Source: Aquincola sp.
GTDB lineage: Bacteria; Pseudomonadota; Gammaproteobacteria; Burkholderiales; Burkholderiaceae_C
Assembly: GCA_029884035.1 (NCBI GenBank)
Contig: JAOUIM010000017.1
Span: forward strand, 1-20,489
Length of the DNA stretch: 20,489 nucleotides
Direction: 5' to 3'
Part shown: piece by piece, positions 1 through 7,601 of the stretch
How the letters are laid out: every line of letters begins with the position of its first letter
Position numbering within the stretch: the first letter of the stretch is position 1
Translations under genes and position numbers: made by a program
Notes under the pieces: model-generated
Database searches by the model: none
What the model was told of the DNA's origin: nothing
What the model saw: the letters and a program-made list of their open reading frames with translations, nothing else

Positions 1-726
1 CGGGCCTGTCTTGTACATCACCATCGCACCGCCGAAGCGGTTGGCCTTGGTGTTGCCCGTCACGACGCTCGGGTCGCCCAACGAATACATCGCACCGGCC
101 GTGAGGCCTCCGAGGACGATGCGGTACTGGATCGCGTTGCTGACACGGATGTCCACGCTGGCCGGGACCGACGCAACCTGTCCCGCCGACAGGGCCGACT
201 GCGTGCCCATGATGTCGAAGTTCGCGTTGATCTCGTACGCCGGCGTGTACTGGCGGCCCAGGAGGATCGCGCCGAAGGGTGTCACGAGTCCGACATACGC
301 CTGACGGTCCCAGAACCGGCCGGGCAGGTTCACGCCCAAGGTCTGACCGAGCTGTGCCGCGACGCCGGCCACCGCAGGCTGCAGCGCCGTCGGCAGCCCG
401 AGCAACGCCGCCTGGTTCAGCCGGTCGGGCGTCTGGGTGCCCGTCGGCGGCCGGTTGCTGATCGTGCCGTCGTTGATTTCCATCCGGTGCTCGATCGTGA
501 ACAGCGCGCGGTAGCCGCCGCCGATGTCCTCGTTGCCGCGCAGGCCGAATCGCGAGCCTTCCATGATGCCGCTGGCCACGTTGGTCTTGGCGTTGGCCAG
601 CCCGGTCGTGTGGACGATGCCGCCATCGACGATGCCGTAGACGGTCACCGTGGGCGTCGCGTCCTGCGCGAGCGCGGCACCACAGGCCGCGGCGAGGACG
701 GACAGGGTCAGAACGGCTCTTTTCAT
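1..726 (-). CDS. Outer-membrane porin, Burkholderiales type (C-terminal part outside window)
   Basis: The visible 242 residues begin with a Sec signal peptide (MKRAVLTLSVLAAACGAALA, cleavage expected before QDATPTVTVYG). Alternating beta-strand sequence typical of Gram-negative trimeric general porins follows: VTVYGIVDGGI, GSRFGLRGNEDIGGGYRALF, then RQAYVGLVTPFGAILLGRQYTP. The family forms 16-stranded outer-membrane barrels that let small hydrophilic solutes diffuse in. The ATG at 726 is preceded by a GGAGAC Shine-Dalgarno about 6 nt upstream. The frame stays open to the window edge, so roughly the last third is missing, including the expected terminal Phe. A second porin lies upstream on the same strand, but a terminator separates them, so this gene probably has its own promoter in 727-844. 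I saw no convincing -35/-10 pair there. Which solutes it admits cannot be told. Confidence 0.9.
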   Translation of the reverse strand, partial: MKRAVLTLSVLAAACGAALAQDATPTVTVYGIVDGGIVHTTGLANAKTNVASGIMEGSRFGLRGNEDIGGGYRALFTIEHRMEINDGTISNRPPTGTQTPDRLNQAALLGLPTALQPAVAGVAAQLGQTLGVNLPGRFWDRQAYVGLVTPFGAILLGRQYTPAYEINANFDIMGTQSALSAGQVASVPASVDIRVSNAIQYRIVLGGLTAGAMYSLGDPSVVTGNTKANRFGGAMVMYKTGP

Positions 727-844
727 GGTTGTCTCCGAAACGTGATTCTGCAGCCTCGCATCTTCGCGTAAGGCGCCAATCGAGGCGAGCGCCTGTTGCA
801 CACCACCAACGCTGTGTTTTCCCTAGGCGCTGCGCCCGGGCATG

Positions 845-869
845 AAAAAGCCGCCCCGAGGGGCGGCTT
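845..869 (-). terminator. Intrinsic terminator of the second porin gene
   Basis: A perfect palindrome at 848-869 (10-bp arms around a 2-nt centre, core GCCCCGAGGGGC) is followed, reading leftwards, by a run of five T. It begins 24 nt after the porin stop codon. Stem plus U-tract make this a textbook rho-independent terminator for the minus strand. Confidence 0.85.
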
Positions 870-893
870 CCTGGTTCTGCGCGGAAAGACCGA

Positions 894-1856
894 TCAGAAC
901 TTGTGGTTGACGCCCACGTCGAACTGGGTCTTCTTGGCATTGGTCGAGGCGCCATTGCCGCTCGTCTTGCCCATGTCGGTGTAGAGCGTCGTGCGCTTGG
1001 ACATGCTGTACCACAGGCCCAGGCCCAGCTTCTTGACGTCTTCGTCCGTCCACTTCGTGTAGCCCGCCTTGAACGTGGCGGCGCCGAACGGCACGCTCGC
1101 ACCGAGCGACCAGCGCTTCAGGCTGGTAGACGTCGAGACATCGCCCTTTTCGTACTGGCCCATGAAGGTGGCGAAACCGGCGTTGTACGAACCGTAGAAG
1201 CCCGTCGTCTTCAGCGCATCGGCGTTCTTGTCATAGGCGAACGACACACGCAGGGGACCCGCGGCGTAGTCAGCGGCGAAGCCCGTGGGGCGCTTGGTGC
1301 CGTTGTTGTTCAACGCGGTTGCCGTCGTACCGGTGGAGCTGTTGTTATCCGCGGCGGCGATCATCGCGTGACCCGTCAGGCCACCCAGCGACGGCGTCGT
1401 GTAGTAGATCGCATTGGCGTAGCGCGAACCGTACGCCGGGACGCCCGCGAGGAAACCACCCGTGTGCACGCTGCCGACGGTGTCGGTGCCGAACGGATCG
1501 AAGTCACCGTTGACAACCTGCAGCGGGGGCAGCATCTTGCCCAGGCGCACGTTACCGAAGCCGCCCTTCAAGCCGACCCAGCCCTGACGCCAGAACGCGT
1601 TTGCGTCACGCTGCGCGCCGGTGTTCAGGTTGAAGCGGTGGTTCATGTAGAAGAACGCGCTCATGCCGCCACCGAGGTCCTCGGTGCCTGACAGCGACAC
1701 GTTCGTGCGGCTCGAACCCGCGTTCGACATGTTGTACGCGCCGTTTTGACGGCGGATGCCCAGGTCGACGGCGCCCGACAGCGTGACCGACGACTGCGCC
1801 TGCGCTGCGCCGACAAACGCGCCCAGCACGGCGATAGCGAGCAGAGTTTTTTTCAT
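894..1856 (-). CDS. Outer-membrane porin, Burkholderiales type (complete)
   Basis: A 320-residue porin. It has a signal peptide MKKTLLAIAVLGAFVGAAQA with cleavage before QSSVTLSG. The barrel sequence starts SSVTLSGAVDLGI and carries SLSGTEDLGGGMSAFFYM and WVGLKGGFGNVRLGKM, followed by an L3-like stretch (about 110-140). The protein ends in VGVNHKF, and the terminal Phe is the usual BAM-recognition residue of outer-membrane proteins. Length and layout fit the general porin family of Burkholderiales. The start at 1856 is preferred because GGAGATC lies about 9 nt upstream. A TTG at 1871 in the same frame would add five residues but overlaps that Shine-Dalgarno. The gene is followed by a strong terminator and then by another, clearly different porin in the same direction, so these are tandem paralogues rather than a recent duplication. 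Confidence 0.93.
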   Translation of the reverse strand: MKKTLLAIAVLGAFVGAAQAQSSVTLSGAVDLGIRRQNGAYNMSNAGSSRTNVSLSGTEDLGGGMSAFFYMNHRFNLNTGAQRDANAFWRQGWVGLKGGFGNVRLGKMLPPLQVVNGDFDPFGTDTVGSVHTGGFLAGVPAYGSRYANAIYYTTPSLGGLTGHAMIAAADNNSSTGTTATALNNNGTKRPTGFAADYAAGPLRVSFAYDKNADALKTTGFYGSYNAGFATFMGQYEKGDVSTSTSLKRWSLGASVPFGAATFKAGYTKWTDEDVKKLGLGLWYSMSKRTTLYTDMGKTSGNGASTNAKKTQFDVGVNHKF

Positions 1857-2132
1857 TGCCAAGATCTCCAAGGTTGAGATTTAAGGGGTCCCGGTCCCGC
1901 ATCTGCAGGACCGAATCGATCGATCCGGTGAAGCTGCAGCCAACCAGGCCAACCTCCTTACGCGGAAGTTGACGCTATTGCACCAGAGGCCATGGGGCCT
2001 GCAAAGCATTGCGCGACAAATCGTCAGCGCTTGTTGTCCGGGCACAACGATGACGGACCCGCACCGGACCGATTCGAGACCGCGCAGGTCAGTGGTAACT
2101 TCGCGTCCTGAGCATAGCCCTGTTGCCGCCAG
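1857..2132. other. Divergent intergenic region between porin and coq7
   Basis: This 276-nt stretch must hold the leftward porin promoter and whatever drives coq7. I see no confident -35/-10 pair on either strand. It contains a short palindrome (ATCGATCGAT, about 1914-1923) and a 5-bp inverted repeat GTTGT/ACAAC around 2034-2049, neither of which matches a regulator I can name. No convincing gene is present. Confidence 0.4.
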
Positions 2133-2771
2133 ATGCCCGATTTCATGGATCGAATGCTGACCGTCGTCGATGCCAGTTTGCGCGTCGTGTCCGGCAGCGC
2201 CCGGGCGTCGCGCCCGGTCCCGTTGCCCGCATCGGTACGTGAAGCCGCAGACACGCTGCCCGAGGACCAGCGCGAACTGTCGGGCGCGTTGATGCGCGTG
2301 AATCACGTCGGCGAGGTATGTGCCCAGGCGCTGTATCAGGCGCAGGCGCTCACGGCACGCAGCGACACCTTGCGCCGGCAGATGAACGCCGCCGCGCGCG
2401 AGGAGATCGACCACCTGGCGTGGACCGAGCAGCGGCTGCGCGAACTGGGCGCGCGCCCGAGCCTGCTCAACCCGCTGTGGTACGCGGGCGCTTTCGCGAT
2501 CGGTCTGGCCGCTGGGCGTGCAGGCGACCGCTGGAGCCTGGGCTTCGTCGTCGAGACCGAGCGCCAGGTCGAGGAACACCTGGCGGGTCATCTCGAGCGC
2601 CTGCCCGCGCAGGACACGGTGTCGCGCGCAATCGTCGCCCGCATGAAGGACGAGGAGGCCCAGCATGCGCGCCACGCGCAGGCTGCGGGGGCTGCGGATC
2701 TGCCCGCACCACTGCGCTGGGCGATGCGCGGCGCGGCCAAGGTGATGACCACGACGGCACATCGCATCTGA
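2133..2771 (+). CDS. coq7: Coq7-type demethoxyubiquinone hydroxylase
   Basis: This is a di-iron monooxygenase of ubiquinone biosynthesis. It hydroxylates 2-polyprenyl-3-methyl-6-methoxy-1,4-benzoquinol at ring carbon 6, the penultimate step, as a peripheral inner-membrane protein. The 212-residue product shows the complete ferritin-like ligand set with the right spacing: E61 (RVNHVGE), E91 and H94 (EEIDH), E143 (ETERQVE), E175 and H178 (DEEAQHA). The family hallmark ARPSLLNPLWYAGAF is at 107-121. Length is normal for the bacterial form. The start is not certain: ATG at 2133 opens the frame, but ATG at 2145 (MDRMLTVVDASLR) matches the family's usual N-terminus better, and neither has a good Shine-Dalgarno. 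It converges on the OsmC-family gene with a 40-nt gap. Confidence 0.95.
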   Translation: MPDFMDRMLTVVDASLRVVSGSARASRPVPLPASVREAADTLPEDQRELSGALMRVNHVGEVCAQALYQAQALTARSDTLRRQMNAAAREEIDHLAWTEQRLRELGARPSLLNPLWYAGAFAIGLAAGRAGDRWSLGFVVETERQVEEHLAGHLERLPAQDTVSRAIVARMKDEEAQHARHAQAAGAADLPAPLRWAMRGAAKVMTTTAHRI

Positions 2772-2811
2772 CCGCGGCTGCTCGCGGCACGGCGAACTCG
2801 CGCCCGGTACC

Positions 2812-3234
2812 TCAGGCAGCGACGATTTCGTGGCTGACCACGATCTCGGCCGTCTTGCCGAGCATCGCGGTGGCGGAGCAGTACTTCTCGTGCGACAGCG
2901 TCACCGCGCGCGCCACCGCGTCGGCCTTGAGGTCACGCCCGGTGACCGTGAAATGCATGCCGATGCGGGTGAACACCTTGGGGTCGGTGGCCGCCCGCTC
3001 GGCGCTGAGCTTGACGCGGCAACCGGTGACCGCGTGGCGCCCGCGCTGCAGGATCAGCACCACGTCGTAGGCGGTGCACGCGCCCGCACCGGCAAGCACC
3101 GTCTCCATCGGCCGCGGCGCGAGGTTGCGCCCGCCGCCCGCCGGCGCGCCGTCCATCGCGATCAGGTGCCCGCTGCCCGTCTCGGCAACGAAGGCCATGC
3201 CGCTCGCGGCCATCCAATCCACCGTGCATTCCAT
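2812..3234 (-). CDS. OsmC/Ohr-family protein
   Basis: A 140-residue protein of the OsmC superfamily, small cytoplasmic dimers that in characterised members reduce organic or fatty-acid hydroperoxides through a pair of cysteines. Two cysteines in the expected places are visible: one in the helix after the N-terminal strands (GAGACTAYDVV, C53) and one in the late helix (SHEKYCSATAML, C119). The N-terminus MECTVDWMAASGMAFVAETG has the usual M-x-C/A-x-V-x-W opening. The HEKYCS form resembles the YhfA-like branch rather than classical OsmC or Ohr, so peroxidase activity is an inference. ATG at 3234 is chosen because GGGG lies about 6 nt upstream of it. The other in-frame ATG, at 3240, directly abuts those Gs. 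It is divergent from ilvA. Confidence 0.88.
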   Translation of the reverse strand: MECTVDWMAASGMAFVAETGSGHLIAMDGAPAGGGRNLAPRPMETVLAGAGACTAYDVVLILQRGRHAVTGCRVKLSAERAATDPKVFTRIGMHFTVTGRDLKADAVARAVTLSHEKYCSATAMLGKTAEIVVSHEIVAA

Positions 3235-3283
3235 GCCCATCCCCGTGGTCAGCTCGGGTGACGATTGTGCCGTTGGGCTCGCC

Positions 3284-3289
3284 TATGAT
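3284..3289 (+). promoter_or_regulatory. Candidate -10 box of ilvA (TATGAT)
   Basis: TATGAT matches the sigma-70 -10 consensus at 5 of 6 positions and ends 9 nt before the ilvA ATG. No Shine-Dalgarno lies between them and no clear -35 is seen 16-18 nt upstream. If functional, transcription would start only about 2 nt before the start codon. Confidence 0.45.
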
Positions 3290-3298
3290 CGCCCGCCC

Positions 3299-4834
3299 AT
3301 GCCGCAAAGACCCTCCGCGCCGGACCGTGCAACGTACCTCCAGCGCATCCTCACCGCCCGCGTCTACGACGTGGCGATCGAGTCCGCGCTCGAGCCGGCG
3401 CGCACGCTGTCGCGACGCCTGGGCAACCATGTGCTTCTCAAGCGCGAGGACCAGCAGCCCGTGTTCAGCTTCAAGCTGCGCGGCGCCTACAACAAGATGG
3501 CGCGGCTGGCCCCCGACGAGCTGGCGCGCGGCGTGATCTGCGCGTCGGCCGGCAACCATGCCCAGGGCGTGGCGCTCGCGGCGCGCAAGCTCGGCTGCCA
3601 GGCGACGATCGTGATGCCGGTGACGACGCCGCGGCTGAAGATCGACGCCGTCAAGGCGTTGGGCGGCGATGTCGTTCTGCATGGCGACAGCTACTCCGAC
3701 GCCGCCGACCATGCCAAAGCCCTGCAGGCCGAGCGCGGCCTGACCTTCGTGCACCCGTTCGACGACCCCGACGTGATCGCCGGCCAGGGCACGGTGGCGA
3801 TGGAGATCCTGCGCCAGCACCAGGGTCCGCTGGACGCGGTGTTCGTCGCCATTGGCGGCGGCGGCCTGATCGCCGGCGTGGCCACCTACGTCAAGGCAGT
3901 GCGCCCCGAGGTCAAGGTCATCGGCGTGCAGATGAACGACTCCGACGCGATGCTGCGATCGGTGCGTGCCGGCAAGCGCGTGACGCTGGCCGATGTCGGC
4001 CTGTTCTCCGACGGCACCGCGGTCAAGCTGGTGGGCGAGGAGACGTTCCGCATCGCGCGCGAACTGGTCGATGACTACGTGGTCGTCGACACCGACGCGG
4101 TGTGTGCGGCAATCAAGGACGTCTTCCAGGACACGCGAAGCATTCTCGAGCCGGCCGGTGCGATGGGCGTGGCCGCGGTCAAGCAATACGCAGCCGAGCA
4201 CAAGACCAAGGGCCAGACCTACGTGGCGATCACCTGCGGCGCCAACATGAATTTCGACCGGCTGCGATTCGTCGCCGAGCGGGCCGAGTTCGGCGAGCAG
4301 CGCGAGGCGTTGTTCGCGGTGACGATCCCGGAGGCGCGCGGTTCGTTCAAGCGCCTGTGCGAGCTGATCGGTTCTCGCAGCGTGACCGAATTCAACTACC
4401 GCATCTCCGACGCGCGCGAAGCGCATGTGTTCGTCGGCATCGCGATCGCGCAGCGCGACGAGGCCGATCGCATCGAGCGCAATCTGGTGCGGCACGGCTT
4501 TGCCACCGTCAACCTGACCGACGATGAACTGGCCAAGGAGCATGTGCGCCACATGGTCGGCGGCCGCAGTGCGCTCGCCGCCGCCGAGCGCCTGTACCGC
4601 TTCACCTTCCCCGAGCGGCCAGGCGCGTTGATGCGCTTCCTCGATGCAATGCATCCGCAGTGGAACATCAGCCTGTTCCACTACCGCAACCAGGGAGCGG
4701 ACCATGGCCGCATCCTGGTGGGCTTGCAAGTCCCGCGAGGCGACGAACGCGAGCTCAAGCGCTCGCTCGACGGGCTCGGCTATCCCTACGTCGACGAGAG
4801 CGCGAACCCGGTCTACGCCTTGTTCCTGCGCTAG
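3299..4834 (+). CDS. ilvA: Threonine ammonia-lyase (threonine dehydratase), biosynthetic
   Basis: This PLP enzyme deaminates L-threonine to 2-oxobutanoate, the committed step of isoleucine synthesis in the cytoplasm. The 511-residue product has the fold-type II catalytic domain (about 1-325) with the PLP lysine in SFKLRGAYNK (K59), the substrate loop SAGNHAQG (83-90), the phosphate-binding loop GGGGL (186-190) and the late cofactor motif TCGANMNFDR. Two ACT regulatory domains follow (about 337-405 and 432-500; RFTFPERPGALMRFL opens the second), as in full-length biosynthetic IlvA that is inhibited by isoleucine. Length is normal. The frame is open for 75 codons further upstream, but those lie opposite the OsmC gene. 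ATG 3299 gives the family N-terminus (LQRILTARVYDVA). It is 26 nt upstream of the CobT homologue. Confidence 0.97.
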   Translation: MPQRPSAPDRATYLQRILTARVYDVAIESALEPARTLSRRLGNHVLLKREDQQPVFSFKLRGAYNKMARLAPDELARGVICASAGNHAQGVALAARKLGCQATIVMPVTTPRLKIDAVKALGGDVVLHGDSYSDAADHAKALQAERGLTFVHPFDDPDVIAGQGTVAMEILRQHQGPLDAVFVAIGGGGLIAGVATYVKAVRPEVKVIGVQMNDSDAMLRSVRAGKRVTLADVGLFSDGTAVKLVGEETFRIARELVDDYVVVDTDAVCAAIKDVFQDTRSILEPAGAMGVAAVKQYAAEHKTKGQTYVAITCGANMNFDRLRFVAERAEFGEQREALFAVTIPEARGSFKRLCELIGSRSVTEFNYRISDAREAHVFVGIAIAQRDEADRIERNLVRHGFATVNLTDDELAKEHVRHMVGGRSALAAAERLYRFTFPERPGALMRFLDAMHPQWNISLFHYRNQGADHGRILVGLQVPRGDERELKRSLDGLGYPYVDESANPVYALFLR

Positions 4835-4849
4835 CGACGGCCCTACACT
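4820..4849 (+). promoter_or_regulatory. Candidate promoter of the CobT-family gene
   Basis: TTGTTC (4820-4825) and TACACT (4844-4849) are spaced 18 nt apart. The element overlaps the end of ilvA. The -10 ends 11 nt before the ATG at 4861 and there is no Shine-Dalgarno, so the leader would be about 4 nt. Confidence 0.4.
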
Positions 4850-4860
4850 CCGTGCCGCCC

Positions 4861-5922
4861 ATGCACGCCGCCACGACCTCGCTGATCGCGCCCACCGCCA
4901 ACCCGTTGCTCGAGCGCGCGCTGCGCGACAAGCTGCAGCGGCGCGGCGAGACCGCCGGCAGCCTGGGCGAACTGGAGCCGCTGGCGGTGCGCATCGGTCT
5001 GATCCAGAACACGCTCAAGCCGCGCTTCCGCGACCCGCAACTGGTGCTTTTCGCCAGCGACAATGGCCTCGCGGTCGAGGGCATTACCGCGGCGCCCGGC
5101 CACGGCACGGCCGAACGGGTCTGGCAGGCATTGCGCGGCCAGCTGCCGGTGTCGGTGTTCGCCGCGATCCAGGGCATGAACCTGTCGGTGGTCGACGCCG
5201 GTGTGGCCGAGCGTCTGCCGCCGCACGAGCGACTGCTGATGCGCAAGATCGCGCACGGCACGCGCAACTCGCGCGTGGGCGCGGCGATGACGGTCGAACA
5301 GGCGCACGCGGCGATCCGTGCCGGCATGGAAATCGGCCAGTCGCTGCCCGGCAACGTGCTCGCGTGCGCGGGCATTGGTGTCGGCGGGCAGGAATCGGCG
5401 GCGCTGATCCTGTCGCGCCTGGCCGCAGCCCCGGTGCGCGAACTGCTGCAATCGCATCCGCAGATGGACAGCAGCGTACTGACCCACCTGCTGGTCGTCA
5501 CCCAAGGCGCACAGGGTCGCCACCGCGACGTCCATGATCCGGTCGAGGTGCTGGCGGCCTTCGGCGGCTTCGACATCGCGATGATGGCCGGCGCGATGCT
5601 GGTCGCCGCCGGGCGACGGCACCTCGTCATCGTCGACGGATTGCCCGCCTGTGCCGCGCTGATGGTCGCTGCTCGCATTGCCGCGCCGGTCACCGACTAT
5701 TGCGTCTTCTGCCGCAGCCACAGTCACAACGGGCTGGACTACGCGCTGAACCTGTTTCACGCGTCGGCGCTGCTCGAACTGGGGATGGAAAGCACCGACG
5801 GGACGGGTTCCACGTTGGCGTGGCCGCTGCTTCGTGCCGCTGCGTCACTGCTGACCGAGGTGGCCGAGGGCGAGGATCCCGGCCCGACGCGCCCGGGCGA
5901 ACTCGGCGGCCCGCAAGCCTGA
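4861..5922 (+). CDS. Divergent CobT-family (nicotinate-nucleotide:dimethylbenzimidazole phosphoribosyltransferase-like) protein
   Basis: The 353 residues align along their length with CobT, which transfers phosphoribose from nicotinate mononucleotide to the lower-ligand base of cobalamin. Shared landmarks are GSLGELEPLAV (33-43; CobT KPPGSLGRLETLAV), SDNGLAVEG (66-74; CADHGV), VVDAGV (110-115), AHGTRNS (131-137), GGFDIAMMAGAML (235-247), VDGLPACAAL (258-267) and DGTGSTLAWPLL (313-324). The important glutamates differ. The CobT GELGMANTT region reads AGIGVGGQES (170-179), with Gly for Glu. The catalytic-base position in LGEGSGA is Asp313. A CobT fold is therefore clear but canonical activity is doubtful. 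It could be a paralogue with another base or substrate. No other cobalamin gene is in the window. The start is chosen at ATG 4861 because anything earlier overlaps ilvA. Confidence 0.8.
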   Translation: MHAATTSLIAPTANPLLERALRDKLQRRGETAGSLGELEPLAVRIGLIQNTLKPRFRDPQLVLFASDNGLAVEGITAAPGHGTAERVWQALRGQLPVSVFAAIQGMNLSVVDAGVAERLPPHERLLMRKIAHGTRNSRVGAAMTVEQAHAAIRAGMEIGQSLPGNVLACAGIGVGGQESAALILSRLAAAPVRELLQSHPQMDSSVLTHLLVVTQGAQGRHRDVHDPVEVLAAFGGFDIAMMAGAMLVAAGRRHLVIVDGLPACAALMVAARIAAPVTDYCVFCRSHSHNGLDYALNLFHASALLELGMESTDGTGSTLAWPLLRAAASLLTEVAEGEDPGPTRPGELGGPQA

Positions 5923-5936
5923 TCGCCGCGCTCGGC

Positions 5937-6575
5937 TCAGCGCGTGCTGCCAGGCGGCGGGACCAGCACGGGCTCGGTGGACTCCGAATCCTGCGCGGGC
6001 TGAACGGCGGGCCGCACGGCCTGCACTGGCGTCGGCAAGGTGGCAATCGGACCGCCGTTGGGCGGCGGGGCCGCGTTGGTGGGCGGCGGCACCGGTACCG
6101 GCAATGCCGTCGCCCCCGGCGGCCGGGTGGACGTTGCGGCGGACGGCAGTGCCGGCAACTCGAGACTCACTTGCGCGGCGTCGCCACGCGCGCCGAGCGC
6201 CGCTCCGCGGGGATGCACCGACTGCAACACGATGTCGCCGTCGATCGAAGCCCCGACCTTGAATCCACGCGCCGGTTTGCCATCGACGGCGATCAGGGCG
6301 ACGCCGGTCCGGTCGCCACCCTGACGCGGCGCAGCAACGCCAAGCAGTTTGAAGCGCGAAGCGAGCGCGGGCTCCGCTGCCGGCGTCGACGGGCCGGCCG
6401 CTGCAGGTGGTGCGCCCAGTACGCGCGTGAGGTCGCCGCGCGGCACGGTGGACGCCGCGACCGCGACCGTGTGAGCGGGGGCAACAGGCGACGTGGCCGA
6501 CAGTCGCATCAGCCAGAACACCGCGCTGGCCGCCACCGCGGCCCAGATCACGAAGGCGACCAAGCGTACGCTCAT
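5937..6575 (-). CDS. gspC: Type II secretion system protein GspC
   Basis: GspC is the inner-membrane protein that links the platform to the secretin. The 212-residue product has a short cytoplasmic N-terminus and one membrane segment (about 4-24, LVAFVIWAAVAASAVFWLM). A periplasmic linker and the homology-region domain follow (about 73-125; RFKLLGVAA, GVALIAVDGKPARGFKVGAS, IVLQSVHPRGAALG), which in studied systems contacts the N0 domain of GspD. After about residue 140 the chain is proline/alanine-rich (PVPVPPPTNAAPPPNGG) and contains no PDZ domain or coiled coil. The gene is opposite in direction to the rest of the gsp cluster, sharing a 53-bp intergenic region with gspG. It converges on the CobT-family gene with only a 14-nt gap. 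Confidence 0.88.
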   Translation of the reverse strand: MSVRLVAFVIWAAVAASAVFWLMRLSATSPVAPAHTVAVAASTVPRGDLTRVLGAPPAAAGPSTPAAEPALASRFKLLGVAAPRQGGDRTGVALIAVDGKPARGFKVGASIDGDIVLQSVHPRGAALGARGDAAQVSLELPALPSAATSTRPPGATALPVPVPPPTNAAPPPNGGPIATLPTPVQAVRPAVQPAQDSESTEPVLVPPPGSTR

Positions 6576-6581
6576 CGCGCC

Positions 6582-6587
6582 ATTATC
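6582..6587 (-). promoter_or_regulatory. Candidate -10 box of gspC (GATAAT)
   Basis: Read leftwards, GATAAT matches the -10 consensus at 5 of 6 positions and ends 6 nt before the gspC ATG, with no Shine-Dalgarno between. The spacing predicts a transcript beginning at or next to the ATG. The 53-bp gspC-gspG gap must also contain or overlap the rightward gspG promoter, for which I see only a weak CATACAG box near 6604-6610. Confidence 0.4.
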
Positions 6588-6628
6588 ATTGATGCGTTAC
6601 GCGCCATACAGCCAACGCGCTGCCTCCG

Positions 6629-7072
6629 ATGAGATCCATCACACGCCCAAGCCGCGCGCACGCCGCGCATCAAGGCTTCACGCTCATCGAGCTGCTCGTC
6701 GTCCTGGTGATCATCGGTGTGCTCGGTGCGCTGATCGTGCCGAACCTGTTCTCCAGCGTCGACGACGCGCGGCGCACGGCGGCGCGCACCGACATCAACA
6801 CGCTGATGCAATCCTTGCAGCGCTACAAGCTCGACAACCAGCGGTTCCCGACCGCCGATCAGGGGCTCGCGGCGCTCGTGACCAAGCCGACGGTCGGCCC
6901 GGCCGCGCCGAACTGGCGTCCATACCAGAACAAGCTGCCGAACGACCCGTGGGGCCGGCCGTACCAGTACGCGAATCCAGGCGTCAAGGGTGAGGTCGAC
7001 GTCTTCAGCTACGGCGCCGACGGGCAAGCCGGGGGCGAAGGCAACGATGCCGACATCGGGTCCTGGCAGTAG
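6629..7072 (+). CDS. gspG: Type II secretion major pseudopilin GspG
   Basis: The major pseudopilin is the main subunit of the periplasmic pseudopilus. The 147-residue prepilin has a 16-residue basic leader ending in G16, cleaved before F17 in the type IV prepilin motif G|FTLIELLVVLVIIGVLGAL, with the conserved Glu at mature position 5. The C-terminal domain shows the GspG features YKLDNQRFPTADQGL, LPNDPWGRPYQY and a terminal loop FSYGADGQAGGEGND, which is Asp-rich as in the calcium-binding site of known GspG. It is the first gene of the long rightward gsp operon. No Shine-Dalgarno is evident before the ATG. Confidence 0.97.
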   Translation: MRSITRPSRAHAAHQGFTLIELLVVLVIIGVLGALIVPNLFSSVDDARRTAARTDINTLMQSLQRYKLDNQRFPTADQGLAALVTKPTVGPAAPNWRPYQNKLPNDPWGRPYQYANPGVKGEVDVFSYGADGQAGGEGNDADIGSWQ

Positions 7073-7142
7073 TCGGACGCACGGCCGAGCAAGCGCCGCA
7101 GGTCTGGTTCTGCCGCTCCGCCAGCGTCACCGCCTCCCCGGG

Positions 7143-7601
7143 ATGTGGCGCGGCTGCACCGGGGGCAGCCTTGGTTTCACGCTGATCGAGCTGCTCGTGG
7201 TGCTTGCGATCGTCGCGATCGCCAGTGCGCTCGTGACCGTGGCGCTGCCCGACCGGACGCAGGATCGGCTGAACGAGGACGCCGAGCGGCTGGTCGCGCT
7301 GCTCGAGTCGGCGCGCGCCGAGGCCCGCGCGTCGGGTATCGCCGTGCGCTGGGAGCCGGCTGCCGCTGACGCGAACGATGGCGCGCAGTTCCGCTTCATC
7401 GGCCTGCCTGCGAGCCTGGCCCTGCCCAAGCAGTGGCTCGACCCCGGTGTCACGGCCGAGGTGGTGGGCGCACGAGCGGTCACGCTAGGCCCCGAGCCCG
7501 TGCTTCCGGCTCAGCGCATCGTGCTGCAACTGGCGGATCGGCGCGTCGTACTCGCCAGCGACGGGCTGGCGCCCTTCGCGCCGCAGGGGCCGAGCCCGTG
7601 A
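7143..7601 (+). CDS. gspH: Type II secretion minor pseudopilin GspH
   Basis: A minor pseudopilin thought to be part of the pseudopilus tip or shaft. The 152-residue product has an 11-residue leader (MWRGCTGGSLG) cleaved before FTLIELLVVLAIVAIASALV, with Glu at mature +5. The soluble part (RTQDRLNEDAERLVALLESARAEA, split by proline-free helix, then beta-rich sequence ending RRVVLASDGLAPF) fits GspH. It starts 70 nt after gspG. The only ATG after the gspG stop is at 7143, and no Shine-Dalgarno precedes it. It overlaps gspI by 4 nt. Confidence 0.9.
   Translation: MWRGCTGGSLGFTLIELLVVLAIVAIASALVTVALPDRTQDRLNEDAERLVALLESARAEARASGIAVRWEPAAADANDGAQFRFIGLPASLALPKQWLDPGVTAEVVGARAVTLGPEPVLPAQRIVLQLADRRVVLASDGLAPFAPQGPSP

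Noticed and set aside
903..1691. A 262-codon open frame on the plus strand opposite the second porin
   Set aside because: Arg/Gly/Val-rich shadow frame with no recognisable domain. The porin on the minus strand has signal peptide, barrel pattern and terminal Phe.
1881..1959. Possible leader peptide upstream of the second porin: AAGGAGG on the minus strand (1953-1959) followed by a TTG and about 20 codons
   Set aside because: Only a non-ATG start, no attenuator-like features and no regulatory residue pattern. Most likely a chance purine run.
2933..4729. A roughly 600-codon open frame on the minus strand opposite ilvA
   Set aside because: It is His/Arg/Asp/Gly-rich, low-complexity sequence typical of antisense frames in high-GC genes. 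ilvA on the other strand has complete family motifs.
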